Positions 48,023 through 58,408 of a stretch of 64,000 nt of DNA are shown here, one piece after another. Source of the stretch: Stomorhina lunata (lineage: Eukaryota > Arthropoda > Insecta > Diptera > Rhiniidae). The DNA is taken from positions 117,265,600 through 117,329,599 of the forward strand of contig OW121744.1 in assembly GCA_933228675.1 (NCBI GenBank). Reading direction: 5' to 3'. The position numbers and the translations under genes are program-made. The stretch's first letter is position 1; each line of letters opens with the position of its first letter. The notes below the pieces were generated by a model that was given only the letters and a program-made list of their open reading frames with translations, had not been told where the DNA came from and did no database searches.

Positions 48023-48775
48023 ATTCAGACCTGTTTATCTTCGATTTTAAAAATCAGTTTATAATTTACCGATAAATGGACGATAAAATGTGAACTATTT
48101 TTTTAAATCGATCGCTTAATTTCTATAAATTGTGCGCCCGAAAAAGTTTTGTAATAAATTGAACTAAAAACGTCGAAAAAGTGTTTTAATTTTTGAAGCA
48201 GTTTTGGCATTTGATTGATTTCCTTGCCTTTATTTTTGTGTTCGAAATGCGGCAGTAAAAGCGTTCGAAATGCGCAATATTTACGAATGATAACAGTCAC
48301 GATACATTATCTTTCCTGGTGTCATGATCTTTGCGGCCTTTTCATCATAATATTGTACATTTTCATTACTTTGATTACAAGTTTAAGTGGACTCAAAAAG
48401 CGATTCCGTAGAATAAAATAAGACAAGTTTTGTTATGTCTAGTGGGGTAGGAAAAAGGTTTTCTCCGATCCTACTATACTTATTGACAAAAAATCTGCGC
48501 AAACTGAGAAACTCTGCATTTAGCTTTATTCTTCCAGTATTCTTTTTATTTCGGTTACAGATGTTCCCATACATCGATCCCTTTTCTTTTTGAAAGTTGT
48601 AGAAAGTTTAAAGAAAAAGTTTTGAAGATTCTTGAGAATAATAATAGTGTTCTTTATAAACTGGGGCAAAACTTTCCCCGATCCGATCCTATTTATCCTA
48701 ACAAAATATATTACATATAACTTGATATAAATCATTCCAAATATCAACAAAACCGGTTTGACCGTTCTGACGTTA
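48023..48775. other. AT-rich spacer with a small local duplication
   Basis: ggttttctccgatcctacta (near 48458) and ctttccccgatccgatccta (near 48671) are similar blocks about 210 bases apart. Overlapping frames below 75 codons appear to be chance. Confidence 0.4.
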
Positions 48776-48962
48776 TTGAGTTATTGGTTATTGAGTATTA
48801 GGCTACGTAAAACTTCTCTAACTAATGCATTTGCAGTTCGGAGCCGAAGTTAAAACGTAGGCCCCTCAATGAGTCTAAAAATAGAATCGGATGTAGCCCA
48901 TTGTTTGAGAGAAGTACCCCTTGTTCCAATTGGAATGTCCTGGGAATTATGTATGTATGTAA
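48776..48962 (+). mobile_element. SINE family A, 5'-truncated
   Basis: The copy starts in the ttattgagtattaggct part of the body and continues through aatagaatcggatg and ttccaattggaatgtcc to a (TATG)n tail. The tRNA head and linker are missing. A MITE begins 31 bases downstream. Confidence 0.85.
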
Positions 48963-48993
48963 ACGTGAAGCTTAGGGGCTATTCACATATTCA

Positions 48994-49230
48994 GGTATGT
49001 GATGGAAATCGATCGTTTTCAAATCGAACGTTTTCGGATATATTTTTGAGATAAATTTTTTTTTTTTAAATTTTATTTCAGCAAAAAATTCAACCCAAAT
49101 GAAAGATAATATATCAGTCAAACGGATTAAAGGCCAAATTTTCATTTTTTGGGGGGTAATAACCGAAAATTATCACAAAAATATACCTGAAATCGATTGA
49201 TTTGAAAACTATAAATTTCCATCACATACC
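48994..49230. mobile_element. GGTATGTGATGGAAAT MITE, copy 2 (best ends)
   Basis: Both ends are GGTATGTGATGGAAAT, a perfect 16-base inverted repeat. Imperfect pairing continues through ttttcaaatc and tatattttt for about 55 bases. It is 237 bp with no reading frame. Copies lie at 38.28 and 56.46 kb. No clear target duplication is visible. Confidence 0.85.
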
Positions 49231-51904
49231 CGATTTTGTGTAACATATTTTGATAGAAATACGCATATAAAATTCCTCTACCTTAACAAAACTCATACCC
49301 CTCTCCCCCCTAAGAGCGTTACGTAATATGTGAAAAAAAATTGCAGTCATTGACCGACTAGAGCGAAGTACATTTTAAACATTAATCTTCCAAATATTTT
49401 TTATAGGCCTCCGACTTATTCTTACCTTTGTAATATTTCAAACAAGCTATAATATTGCCAAATGTAATAAATATTAACTGAGATATATATCGCAGTTATT
49501 AAGCCAATTTTTCTATAAACTTTGTTTATGAAGTCATAAAAACGGTTCAATTATTAGGGAGATATAAACAAAAATTTTAAAATTTGTTATCTACTTATTT
49601 GGTTATTTGGTTCTTGTCAATGCTTAGCTTGGACAAAACCAGGTCAACTTCGGAAAGTTGCTTTTTTAAAGAAAGTAATCTTACTTTATTACAAAATATC
49701 TCGAAAATTTAAAACAAATTTCAGAAATTTCTTTGAAAATAAAGTACACCAAAGAATTTAATATTTTCTATTTAAATTATAGGTATATAAATTCTTTTAG
49801 GTATTCCTTAAGTCAAAATATTAACAAGTTTCGTACATTTGTGGAAAAATTTTACTTATTTAAGTCTTTTTCACAGGCAAGACTAATTATATACGAGTAT
49901 AGTCTTTCCCTCCAAAACTTCTATTATACTTAATTTTTTATTCTGTAAAAGTAAAATGTTCATAAAATGCATTTAGCAAACCATCATTATGAATAATTCG
50001 TACAAAGGAGTCTAGTGGTGTCCTGTTCTTTGTTCCCTTCTTCATTTGAGCAGGAGTAGTAATGTAAAGTTTTTGATGTATTTGAGGATGATATTGTAGT
50101 TGTATGTAATAGTTGATGTCTATTGTATTATATTAAGATATGATTTTCTATGAGTATGAGGTTTTGGATATAACTTTAATAGGAGGATGTTTAAAGTATG
50201 AAAAAGGAGCTTAAGGTAAGGTCTACTTAAGGTTACGGTAAGAATTTTGAAGAATCATGTAGATCATGTAGGAGATTTTTTTTTTTTTTTAAACAGACGG
50301 ATTTCCATTGATCTAAGAGACAAGGTTTTAGAGGCTAGAAACAAAAATATTTATTTATGTTTCAATTATTAATACAATGATAATTGTAGATTGCCATAAT
50401 TAAGATAATTAGTGCTTAGATCTTAGACTTGACTAGAGCTTAGACTTATGATCGCGGGTTCGAATCCTGGCACCTGCATATTCTTTTATATAAAATAACC
50501 ATTTTTTTAATTATAGAATTTAAAATATTCAACTAAAACATTTTTGTCTACCTTAACCGGCAATAGCGATCCTCTTTTACCAGATTATAAATAAAATATT
50601 CATGCAAATGAAAAATAAATGCACAAAATTTTAACTTGCTCTTAACTATTAGAGCAGCATCAAGAAGACCATCATGATGTACTTTATAAAATAAAATAAA
50701 ATCTATTCAGTTGCTAAAGTAAAAAAAAATTTGTATAAGAAAAATCTTTAAAAAAAAGCCAAAAAACAGTAAAAACTGAACATAGAAAGAACTGTCTTTC
50801 AACAACTTTTGGCAGCGTAATATTTGTTTTCATTTAAAATTTAGTTTTATTTTTCCAAAAGAAAAAAAAGAGGAGAAAATCATCATAAAACGCATTTTTG
50901 GTTGGTTACATTTGTGGCTCTATAAATTATGCAAAATAGAAATGTTAAAAGTTTTTTGAAGGATTTTTAAGAAATTTAAAAAAAATTGAATACAAAAAAA
51001 TCTTAATTTTAGAAATTTCCAAATTAAGATTAATTTTGGTAAATATTGAAATTTCAAAATAAAATTACCTTAATTTTCTTAATAACCGATAACTAATTTT
51101 CTATATCCTGATTATCTTTCTATCTAAATTTGCTTAAGCTACAAACAGCATCCCTTTCCCTTACTAATTTAACATTTTTTTCTCTCCCTTTTATTTAATT
51201 GAATCCTTTTTATTCACCCTTTAGTTTTCTTTTTGTAAATTTACTATTTAATTTGGATTTTTTTTAGCTCATCTCTTTTTTTCATTTATTTGTTAACCAG
51301 GTAAACTCATATGCAAATTAGTTCCTATTATTTAGACGATTTTTTTTTTTGTAAAAAGAAATTGAAAGCTAAAATATTCGTGATCAAAAATTGCGACAGC
51401 TGTTTTTTTTTCGTTATGAATTTGTGAATTAGGGGATCGTTAACCTTTTGATCTTGCTGTAGTTTCAATTTCTTTTCGGTTGATCAAAATTTTTTAAAAA
51501 TTCTTAAAGTCAGTTGTAGTTTTTAAGAAGACGTTCTTTAAGAAGGATCTTACGGATCAATTTAAGAAATGAAAAAAAATGTAAGAAAATAAAATTTTGA
51601 AGAAATGGATTACTTTTGTGGTGAATATTACTATATCTCGCTTTCAACATCAATGGATTTTGATTTTAAACTGAAAAAAAATTCTAAAATTCTGTGTATA
51701 GACAAGAATATGCAGTTTGAAGAAACAATAAATGAACCAAACACCTACTAAGGATAGCCAAGTTAAACTTAAAGGTGCTATCTGTTTTTTTTTTTTAAAT
51801 TAATAAAATCTTAAATAGAAATTTTGACAAAAACTCGATATACGGTCTAATGACTCCGTTTTCTTAGTATATAGACAGAACTAGTTTCAAACATCTTGGC
51901 TAAA
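49231..51904. other. AT-rich non-coding stretch
   Basis: A GGTTCGAATCC word at 50457-50467 fits a polymerase III B box, but no A box or tRNA fold surrounds it. Poly-T runs are frequent. No gene was recognised. Confidence 0.5.
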
Positions 51905-52340
51905 GAAATCTTTCGGTGTTTTAATTTACGAGATATGAACAACAACAAAAAGCTTAAGTGGAATAAGAAGACATTTAGACGGAAAAAGTTTCCAACTTTT
52001 ATCAAATTTTGCATATAAACAACGATCGCTTAATAAAACGACAGAACTTGTTTCGTAAATTATCTTTTGTAAAGATCTCTTTGAAATCGGTGCATACATT
52101 TTCAAGATATGAACAAAAAGAAAAAGCACTTCATTCAGAGTCAAGTGTAAATTACAGCGCGCAGTGAGATGAAAAGAAATTTAGACGAAAATGGTTTACT
52201 AATTTATTTTCGAGATATAGACAAAGTAAAAACACTTCATCTAAAGTCAATTAATATATACTTGCACTAGGGCTCAGTTGGACGAGTTACAAATTTAATG
52301 AAAATAAACTATTAAAGGAGAGATTAATACTTTTTATATA
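51905..52340 (+). repeat. Diverged CGAGATATGAACAAAA repeat, block 1
   Basis: The words cgagatatgaacaaaaa, gcacttcattcagagtca, gagatgaaaagaaatttag and acgaaaatggttta recur near 51927, 52100 and 52210. They also appear at 55.95-56.35 kb, which argues for one older duplicated family with tandem structure. Confidence 0.65.
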
Positions 52341-52629
52341 CAGACACTAGAGTGCGAGTGTTAAGAAGCTATAATATAATCATTTTGATTATTAATGATC
52401 ATGAAATCGGATAACTGAATCTGTAAACTTCTCGATAGAGGAAAGAATATCCCTAGATTGTCTTTTCAGAAGAAATTCTTAATATCGGTTTAAAAATGAA
52501 AAGTTTGAGCAAACAACTTTTCTAATCTTTAGATTTCAACGAGTTTTTGTAATCTTCGGGTCTCTTAAGACTTCTGAAATTTGTTTCGCATAGGAGGTAT
52601 GTTAGCCGATTTCAACAAAATTGGCTTCA

Positions 52630-53680
52630 GTGATTTTTAACAAAAAATTTTCTATAGACATTATTTTTATCAAAAATGTTTCTATAAAAAAAATGTTTAT
52701 CAAACATTTTTCCAAACAAAATTATTTTCCTACAGAAAATTTTTTGTCAAAAATTTTCCTATAGAAAATTTTTTGTCTAAAATTTTTCTATAGAAAATTT
52801 TTTGTCAAAAATTTTTCTATAGAAAATTTTTTGTCAAAAATTTTTCTATAGAAAATTTTTTGTCAAAAATTTTTTTATCAAAAATGTTTCTATAAAAAAA
52901 ATGTTTATCAAACATTTTTCCAAACAAAATTATTTTCCTACAGAAAATTTTTTGTCAAAAATTTTCCTATAGAAAATTTTTTGTCTAAAATTTTTCTATA
53001 GAAAATTTTTTGTCAAAAATTTTTCTATAGAAAATTTTTTGTCAAAAATTTTTCTATAGAAAATTTTTTGTCAAAAATTTTTCTATAAAAAATATTTTTA
53101 TCAAAAAATTTTTTATAAAAGATTTTTTGATCAAAATTTTTCTATAGAAAGTAAAGTGAGCACAGAACTTTTCTATAGACAATTTTTTTATAAAGAATTT
53201 TTCTATAGATTATTTTTGATTACAGTTTTTCTACAGAAAATTTTTCTATCAAAAATTTTTCTAAAGAAACTTTTTTTATCAAAAATGTTTCTGTAGAAAA
53301 TTTTTTATCAAAAATTTTTCTGTAGAAAATTTTTTATCAAACATGTTTTTATAGAAAATTTTGTTATCAAAAATTTTTTCTATAGAAAATGTTTATTCAA
53401 AATGTTTATATAGAAAATTTTTTTTATCAAAAATTTTTTATTATAGAAAATTCTTTTTTTTTTCATTTTTCTACAGAAAAATTTTTTAACAAATATTTTT
53501 CTATAGAAGATTTTTTGATCAAAATTCTATAGAAAAATCTGTAAAGAAATTTGTTATTAAACATTTTTCTATAGAAAATTTTTTTATCAAACCTTTTTCT
53601 ATAGAAATTTTCTAATTTCTATTTATCAAACAATTTTTTCTTCAAAAATTTTTCTAAAGAAAATCTACGCTTTTACTTTT
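52630..53680 (+). repeat. TCTATAGA satellite array 4, left part
   Basis: Units of tctatagaaaattttttgtc + aaaaattt, about 27-30 bp, are present. The left third contains a 208-base segment repeated in direct succession (52671-52878 and 52879-53086) with essentially no differences. Further right the units have tatcaaaaat as in array 1 and are more varied. Confidence 0.95.
52671..53086 (+). repeat. Recent 208-bp duplication inside array 4
   Basis: A segment starting caaaaatgtttctataaaa and containing ttccaaacaaaattattttc and two gtctaaaattt/gtcaaaaattt variants occurs twice in tandem with the same internal variants. This indicates unequal exchange or slippage over several units at once. Confidence 0.88.
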
Positions 53681-53714
53681 GGTTTATGAACATAATTCTT
53701 AATAGTTATGTTTG

Positions 53715-53915
53715 TAAATTTAGTAATAATGCGAGGTTTTCGATCTGTCTAAATTGGGGATAATCCTCCTGAAGAGATGGCTTAACCAACCATCGAAACG
53801 CGTCGAGGAATTTGGTTTCTCCGCAAACATTTTTTGGCTTTTTATCAATAAATTGATCTGTTACATTAATAAATAAATGTAACAGATTTGGGATCAAATG
53901 CAAATACACTTCTTT
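53715..53915 (+). mobile_element. Hammerhead-bearing repeat inside array 4
   Basis: This about 200-base sequence interrupts the satellite. In order it holds taataatgcgaggttttcga, the hammerhead motif (53764-53809), aacattttttggctttttat, a gttacat...atgtaac hairpin (about 53840-53886) and gggatcaaatgcaaa. It aligns with the copies at 10.8 and 16.9 kb. Penelope-like retroelements are the known carriers of such minimal type I hammerheads in insects. No protein part of such an element is present here, so that identity is an inference. Confidence 0.7.
53764..53809 (+). ncRNA. Type I hammerhead ribozyme motif
   Basis: Stem I is tcctc (53764-53768) pairing with gagga (53805-53809). The core CTGAAGA is 53769-53775. 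Stem II is gatgg (53776-53780) with ccatc (53790-53794) and a 9-base loop. GAA is 53795-53797. Stem III is AC (53798-53799) and GT (53802-53803) with a 2-base loop. The cleavage base is C53804, after GT. All conserved core bases of the hammerhead fold are present. A two-pair stem III is typical of the retroelement class, which may act as a dimer. Activity cannot be judged here. Confidence 0.75.
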
Positions 53916-53924
53916 TTGAAGGAA

Positions 53925-54700
53925 AATTTTTTTATTAAAAATTTTTCTATAGAAAATTTTTTATCATAAAATTTTATAGAAAATGTTTTTATCAAAAATT
54001 TTTCTATAGAAAATTTTTTTATAAAAATTTTTTTTACAGAAGATTTTCTGATCAAAATTTGTCTATAGAAACATTTTTATCAAAAATTTTCTGTAGAAAA
54101 TTTTTTTTATCAAACATTTTTCTGTAAAAGTTTTTTATCCATAATTTTTCTATAGAAACTATTTTTATTAAACATTTTTTTCTCAAAAATTTTTCTATAG
54201 AAAATTTTTTATCAAAAATTTTTCTTAAGAATTTTTTTTTAAAAAAACTTTTCTATAGAAGATTTTTTGACTATAATTTGTCTATAAAAAATTTTTTTTA
54301 TCAAAAACTTCTCTGCAGAAAATTTTTTTTATTAAAAATTTTTCTATAGAAAATTTTTGTATCAAAATATTTTCTATAAAATTTATTTTTTTATCAAAAA
54401 TTTGTCTATAAAAAATGTTTCATCAAAAATTTTTCTATAGAAAATTTGATTATCAAAATTTTTTTATAGAAGTTTGTTTTATCAAAAATTTTTTTATAGA
54501 AATTTTTTTATCAAAAATTTTTCTGTAGAAAATTTGTTTATCAAATATTTTTCTATAGTAAATTTTTTATCAAAAATTTTGTATAGACATTTTTTTATTA
54601 ATTTTTGTATAGAGTTTTTTTTTCTGAAAAAATTTTCTACAGAATTTTTTTTATTAAAAATTTTTCTATAGAAAACTTTTTTATCAAAAAAATTAAAAAA
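53925..54700 (+). repeat. TCTATAGA satellite array 4, right part
   Basis: About 25 diverged units of tctatagaaa + T run + tatcaaaaat continue after the hammerhead insertion and fade into poly-A near 54.7 kb. The 65-codon frame at 54474-54668 is a by-product of the repeat. Confidence 0.92.
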
Positions 54701-55924
54701 AAAACTTTGTTAGGTATGAGTCTTTTAACGAACCCCTTTTTAACATAACTTTCTTCTGCAACTTTGATCTTTTTCCTAGGGTGTTATCAAGCATTTGCCC
54801 AAGAGTCCTTAACATATCAAAAGTACTTAAATATATTTATTTATATTCCTGTCATGACAATTATTAAATCTATACTCATAAATATGCATAAATCCAAAAA
54901 TAAAGCTTAATTTTGGTTAATAACCCTAAAAAAAGAAAACGAATATAAAGACTTTCTAATTACGAGTATAAACCCTAAACGAAGAAAACAAATAAAATGG
55001 GTTTTGATATTGTTATTTTTTGCAGAATTTATCCTCATAAATATTTATGATTAAGACCAAAACAAATAAAACTGAAACAAAAATAAACCACAAACCAATT
55101 AAAACCTTTTCCGTAGACAGACAAAAATTAATAACAATTTTCCATGTAAATAATTTGGTTTATATAGAAACAAAAACTTTGAAAATAAAATTGATTAAAA
55201 TCGAAGACTTTTGATGGAAAACCCAACTGGAGGGGTTGTTTAAATAATTACAAATAACACGTAAAAATTTTGGGTATTTTTTTCAAATAATTTATTTCAA
55301 AAACTTCTAATGACAGTTCGAAAGTCAGTTAGTTAAGGAAATCGCCCCTTTTTATTTCCTGGCTGAACTTCATATGATGATTATGTCATTTATTCGCAAA
55401 AGTTTTTTCATTTTTTAAACTAAACGTATGTGATGGCACTTATCGTTTATCATATATCATTTGTATTTAGCAAATAACTAAAATGATTTTAATTTTAGAT
55501 TATAATTTTTATATGTAGGCAAAACGAAAATAAAGTTATATGAAAGAAAACGTTTATGTTTTACATTTAAAACTAATGACAGGAGAATAAGTAAAGAAAA
55601 GTTGTAGGACACTCGAGAAAAAATTATCTTAGTGCAATACACTACAGTAAAACTTTTTAATTAAATGTTTGATGTCCCAAAATTGTTGATAAACCTTTTT
55701 AATAAAATTTTATCACCGAAAAGAACTGAAAACAGGAAACTTGTGTTTTAATAAAACTAATTGGTAATGTCCTTCTTCAACGACGAGTTATTAACCATAT
55801 CTAAATTTTAAGGAAATAATCAAACCCTGTGTTGAGAATCCAGATTCTTCAGAATATCTTTATCGAAGAAGTTATTTAAATCGTTTCATATATACGAAAG
55901 ATATACAGGATAGAACGCGAAGAC
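54701..55924. other. AT-rich non-coding stretch
   Basis: No repeat or gene was recognised. Confidence 0.5.
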
Positions 55925-56350
55925 CTTAGTTTTTAACTAAAATTCGAGTTAAAGTTTCTTTGGAATCGGTGCATAATTTTCGAGATATGAACAAAAAATC
56001 AAAAGCACTTCATTCAAAGCCAAATACATATTACAGCGCTTGTGAGATAAGAAGAAATGTGGACGGAAATGGTTTAATAATTTAATTTTCGAGATATGAG
56101 TGGAATGAGATCAAAATTATATAGAAATGGTTGATCATAAGAGAGATCAATACTTCTTTTAGGCAAACAATACTTCTTTTAAGCAAAAGACTTTATCCAA
56201 AGTCAAATATATTCTACAGCGCATAGTGAGATAAGAAGAAATTTGTACGGAAATGGTTTAATCATTTTTTTTTCGAGATATGAGTCAAATGAGATCAAAA
56301 TTATATAGAAATGGTTGAGAGATCAATACTTCTTTTAGGCAAACAACACA
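55925..56350 (+). repeat. Diverged CGAGATATGAACAAAA repeat, block 2
   Basis: It shares cgagatatgaacaaaaa, agcacttcattcaaagcca, attacagcgc, gagataagaagaaat and acggaaatggttta with 51.9-52.3 kb. Two units (starting near 55977 and 56170) are in tandem, and a short gagatcaatacttcttttag piece is repeated inside. Confidence 0.7.
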
Positions 56351-56368
56351 GTACTAGTGTAATGAAGC

Positions 56369-56371
<3 letters not shown>

Positions 56372-56411
<40 letters not shown>
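56372..56411. repeat. (AT)20 microsatellite
   Basis: Forty bases of uninterrupted alternating A and T end at ttatagctcgg. Confidence 0.98.
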
Positions 56412-56416
<5 letters not shown>

Positions 56417-56458
56417 CTCGGACTTATAAGTCGGGGATATAATAAAATAATATATAAT

Positions 56459-56642
56459 GGTATGTGATGAAAATCAATGGTTTTCGAATCGATGGATCGA
56501 TTTCTAATATATTTTTGAGATAATTTAGGCTATAATCCTTTTGACTGATATCATATCATTCATTTGGCTTGAATTTTTTTGTGAAAATAAGGAAAATTGT
56601 CTCACAAATATATCTGAAAGCGATCGATTTCCATCAAATACC
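56459..56642. mobile_element. GGTATGTGATGGAAAT MITE, copy 3
   Basis: The left end is ggtatgtgatgaaaatcaat and the right end (reverse complement) is ggtatttgatggaaatcgat. The interior shares ttttgactgatatcat and ttcatttggcttgaatt with the 38.28-kb copy. The element is 184 bp. Confidence 0.8.
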
Positions 56643-58006
56643 GGTTAACCTAGAATTAATCACAACAAGTAAAAAATTGCTATAGAAAACCTCTAAAGTA
56701 GAAGTCAAAAGCAGATTTGACATCAATGGCTATCAATGGCTAGTTTATATCACCTTCACGTAACATGATCTTGCAATCAATCGATCGTGCAGAATATCCT
56801 ACAGAATGGAGTAGCAATGTGAGACTTTTTGGCTCTGGTGGATTGGTTTCTTCCAAAATTTGCAATTAACTAACTATAAATTTCGAGTGTTTCTTAACGT
56901 GTGTGTGGTTCGCTAAACCTTAGGTTTTGTGTGTCGGTCTATTTTTTGTGCTGATTCCTCATATTTGGGCCTAAAACTTAAACTACTACTGGTTTATGGC
57001 TTAAAAGTTCACATAACATATTGCCAAACATTAAAAACATAACTCCTATAAATATGCAACTGAATAGAAGACAAAAAAAAACTCAACTAAATAAAATCAT
57101 TTTTATGTGGTTTTTGTGTGTCATTGGTAAGTAAATTTGAAATAATCTACTAACGTATGGATGTCTCTTAGTTATTTTGCAATTTTGGATTGTAAGCAGC
57201 TTGTAAATTTAAAAACACCCCATATTTGGGAAAAAAAAGTTAAAGAAATTGCCAAAAGCACGCGATTTTGTTGGAACTTTAAAAATCAAAGAATACAACG
57301 AATTACATAAACACTAATATTTAAATTTCAGAACTAGAAGAAGAGCTTTTCTTTATTTAAAATAAGAGATATTTGAAGTCATTAGTCATTTATCAAATAG
57401 TGACCTGAGAAAGGATGAAATAATGATGACTACGAGAGCATTTCTAGATTTTACTAAAAATTGTACAACTATACAAAATTTTAAAACTCTCTGATTTTCC
57501 TGTAGGGTATCAGCTCTAAAACTATCTATAGACACTTTTTTAAACTCTATAAACTTTTTGCCAATTCCTATAAGAAAACTCTAAAGTATGATTAAATTGT
57601 AATACTTTTCTTTAAAAGAAAATTTTAAGTTTCCAGACGTTTATTGCAGCCCAAACGAACATGTGTTATTATTTGAGCCTTATGTGGCTGGTGGTAGGTA
57701 AGAAGCCTATTATTATGTGTTGTAATATTTTTAACAAGAATACTTTCAAAAAATATTTATAGAGAATTCGCCAACATTTCACATATTCTTACATGAACAT
57801 ATTAATTTTCGTAAAATAATCGTTTATTTCATTGTTGGAAAATCACAGTGTAAAATATGTTAAAGTAACGATAAATTTTGAAATAAACCGCTATAATAAA
57901 TGTAGTTCGGGGATGGGAAGTGTATGAATTAAATAAAAACGAGGGTAGGACGAGAAGTTATTCAATTTAAATCTTGTTATGTTCGAGTGTAAGTACTAAA
58001 GCAGGT
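56643..58006. other. AT-rich non-coding stretch
   Basis: Nothing was recognised on either strand. Confidence 0.5.
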
Positions 58007-58309
58007 GCCAAATCGTCGCTCTCGATATCGATCGAAATGTAAGATATTTCAGAAAAATTTGTGTTGCATATTTTTAGGATAATCTAAATAATATATAACA
58101 TATAAGGATCACTCTATAGTTATTTATTTGTCAAAAGTTCCCTAATAGTAAAAAAAAAATAATATATATAAACTAAATGTTTTGACAGACAACGGATATG
58201 TTTAGATATCAAAATTTGTTTAACTTTTTGCAAAATCCCTAAGGTATGTTAAAAAATAATTCGCTTTAAAGTTAGAGTTTTCTATCGATATCGAATAAGC
58301 CAATTTGGC
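58007..58309 (+). mobile_element. GCCAAAT-ATCGATATCGAT MITE, copy 3
   Basis: The left end is gccaaatcgtcgctctcgat + atcgatcgaaa. The right end (reverse complement) is gccaaattggcttattcgat + atcgatagaaa. This is an inverted repeat of about 30 bases around the shared CGATATCGAT. The element is 303 bp and non-coding, with an interior as in the copies at 43.3 and 47.7 kb. Confidence 0.85.
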
Positions 58310-58354
58310 CCGAGTTTTCCCCAAAACCTCACCCACGGGCTCTTATACTTCTTT

Positions 58355-58408
58355 TCTTGTTCTATTCTAGTTCTGTTTTAGTTCTGTTCTAGTTCTATTC
58401 TAGTCCTT
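58355..58408 (-). repeat. Degenerate GAACTAGAAC minisatellite
   Basis: The plus strand has gttctattctagttctg, ttttagttctgttctag and ttctattctagtcc. It is the same vocabulary as 34.2 kb and the reverse strand of the 27.3-kb array. Confidence 0.75.

Noticed and set aside
50457..50467. tRNA gene suggested by a perfect B box
   Set aside because: The T-stem pairs poorly, and no A box, anticodon arm or acceptor stem can be found at proper distance.
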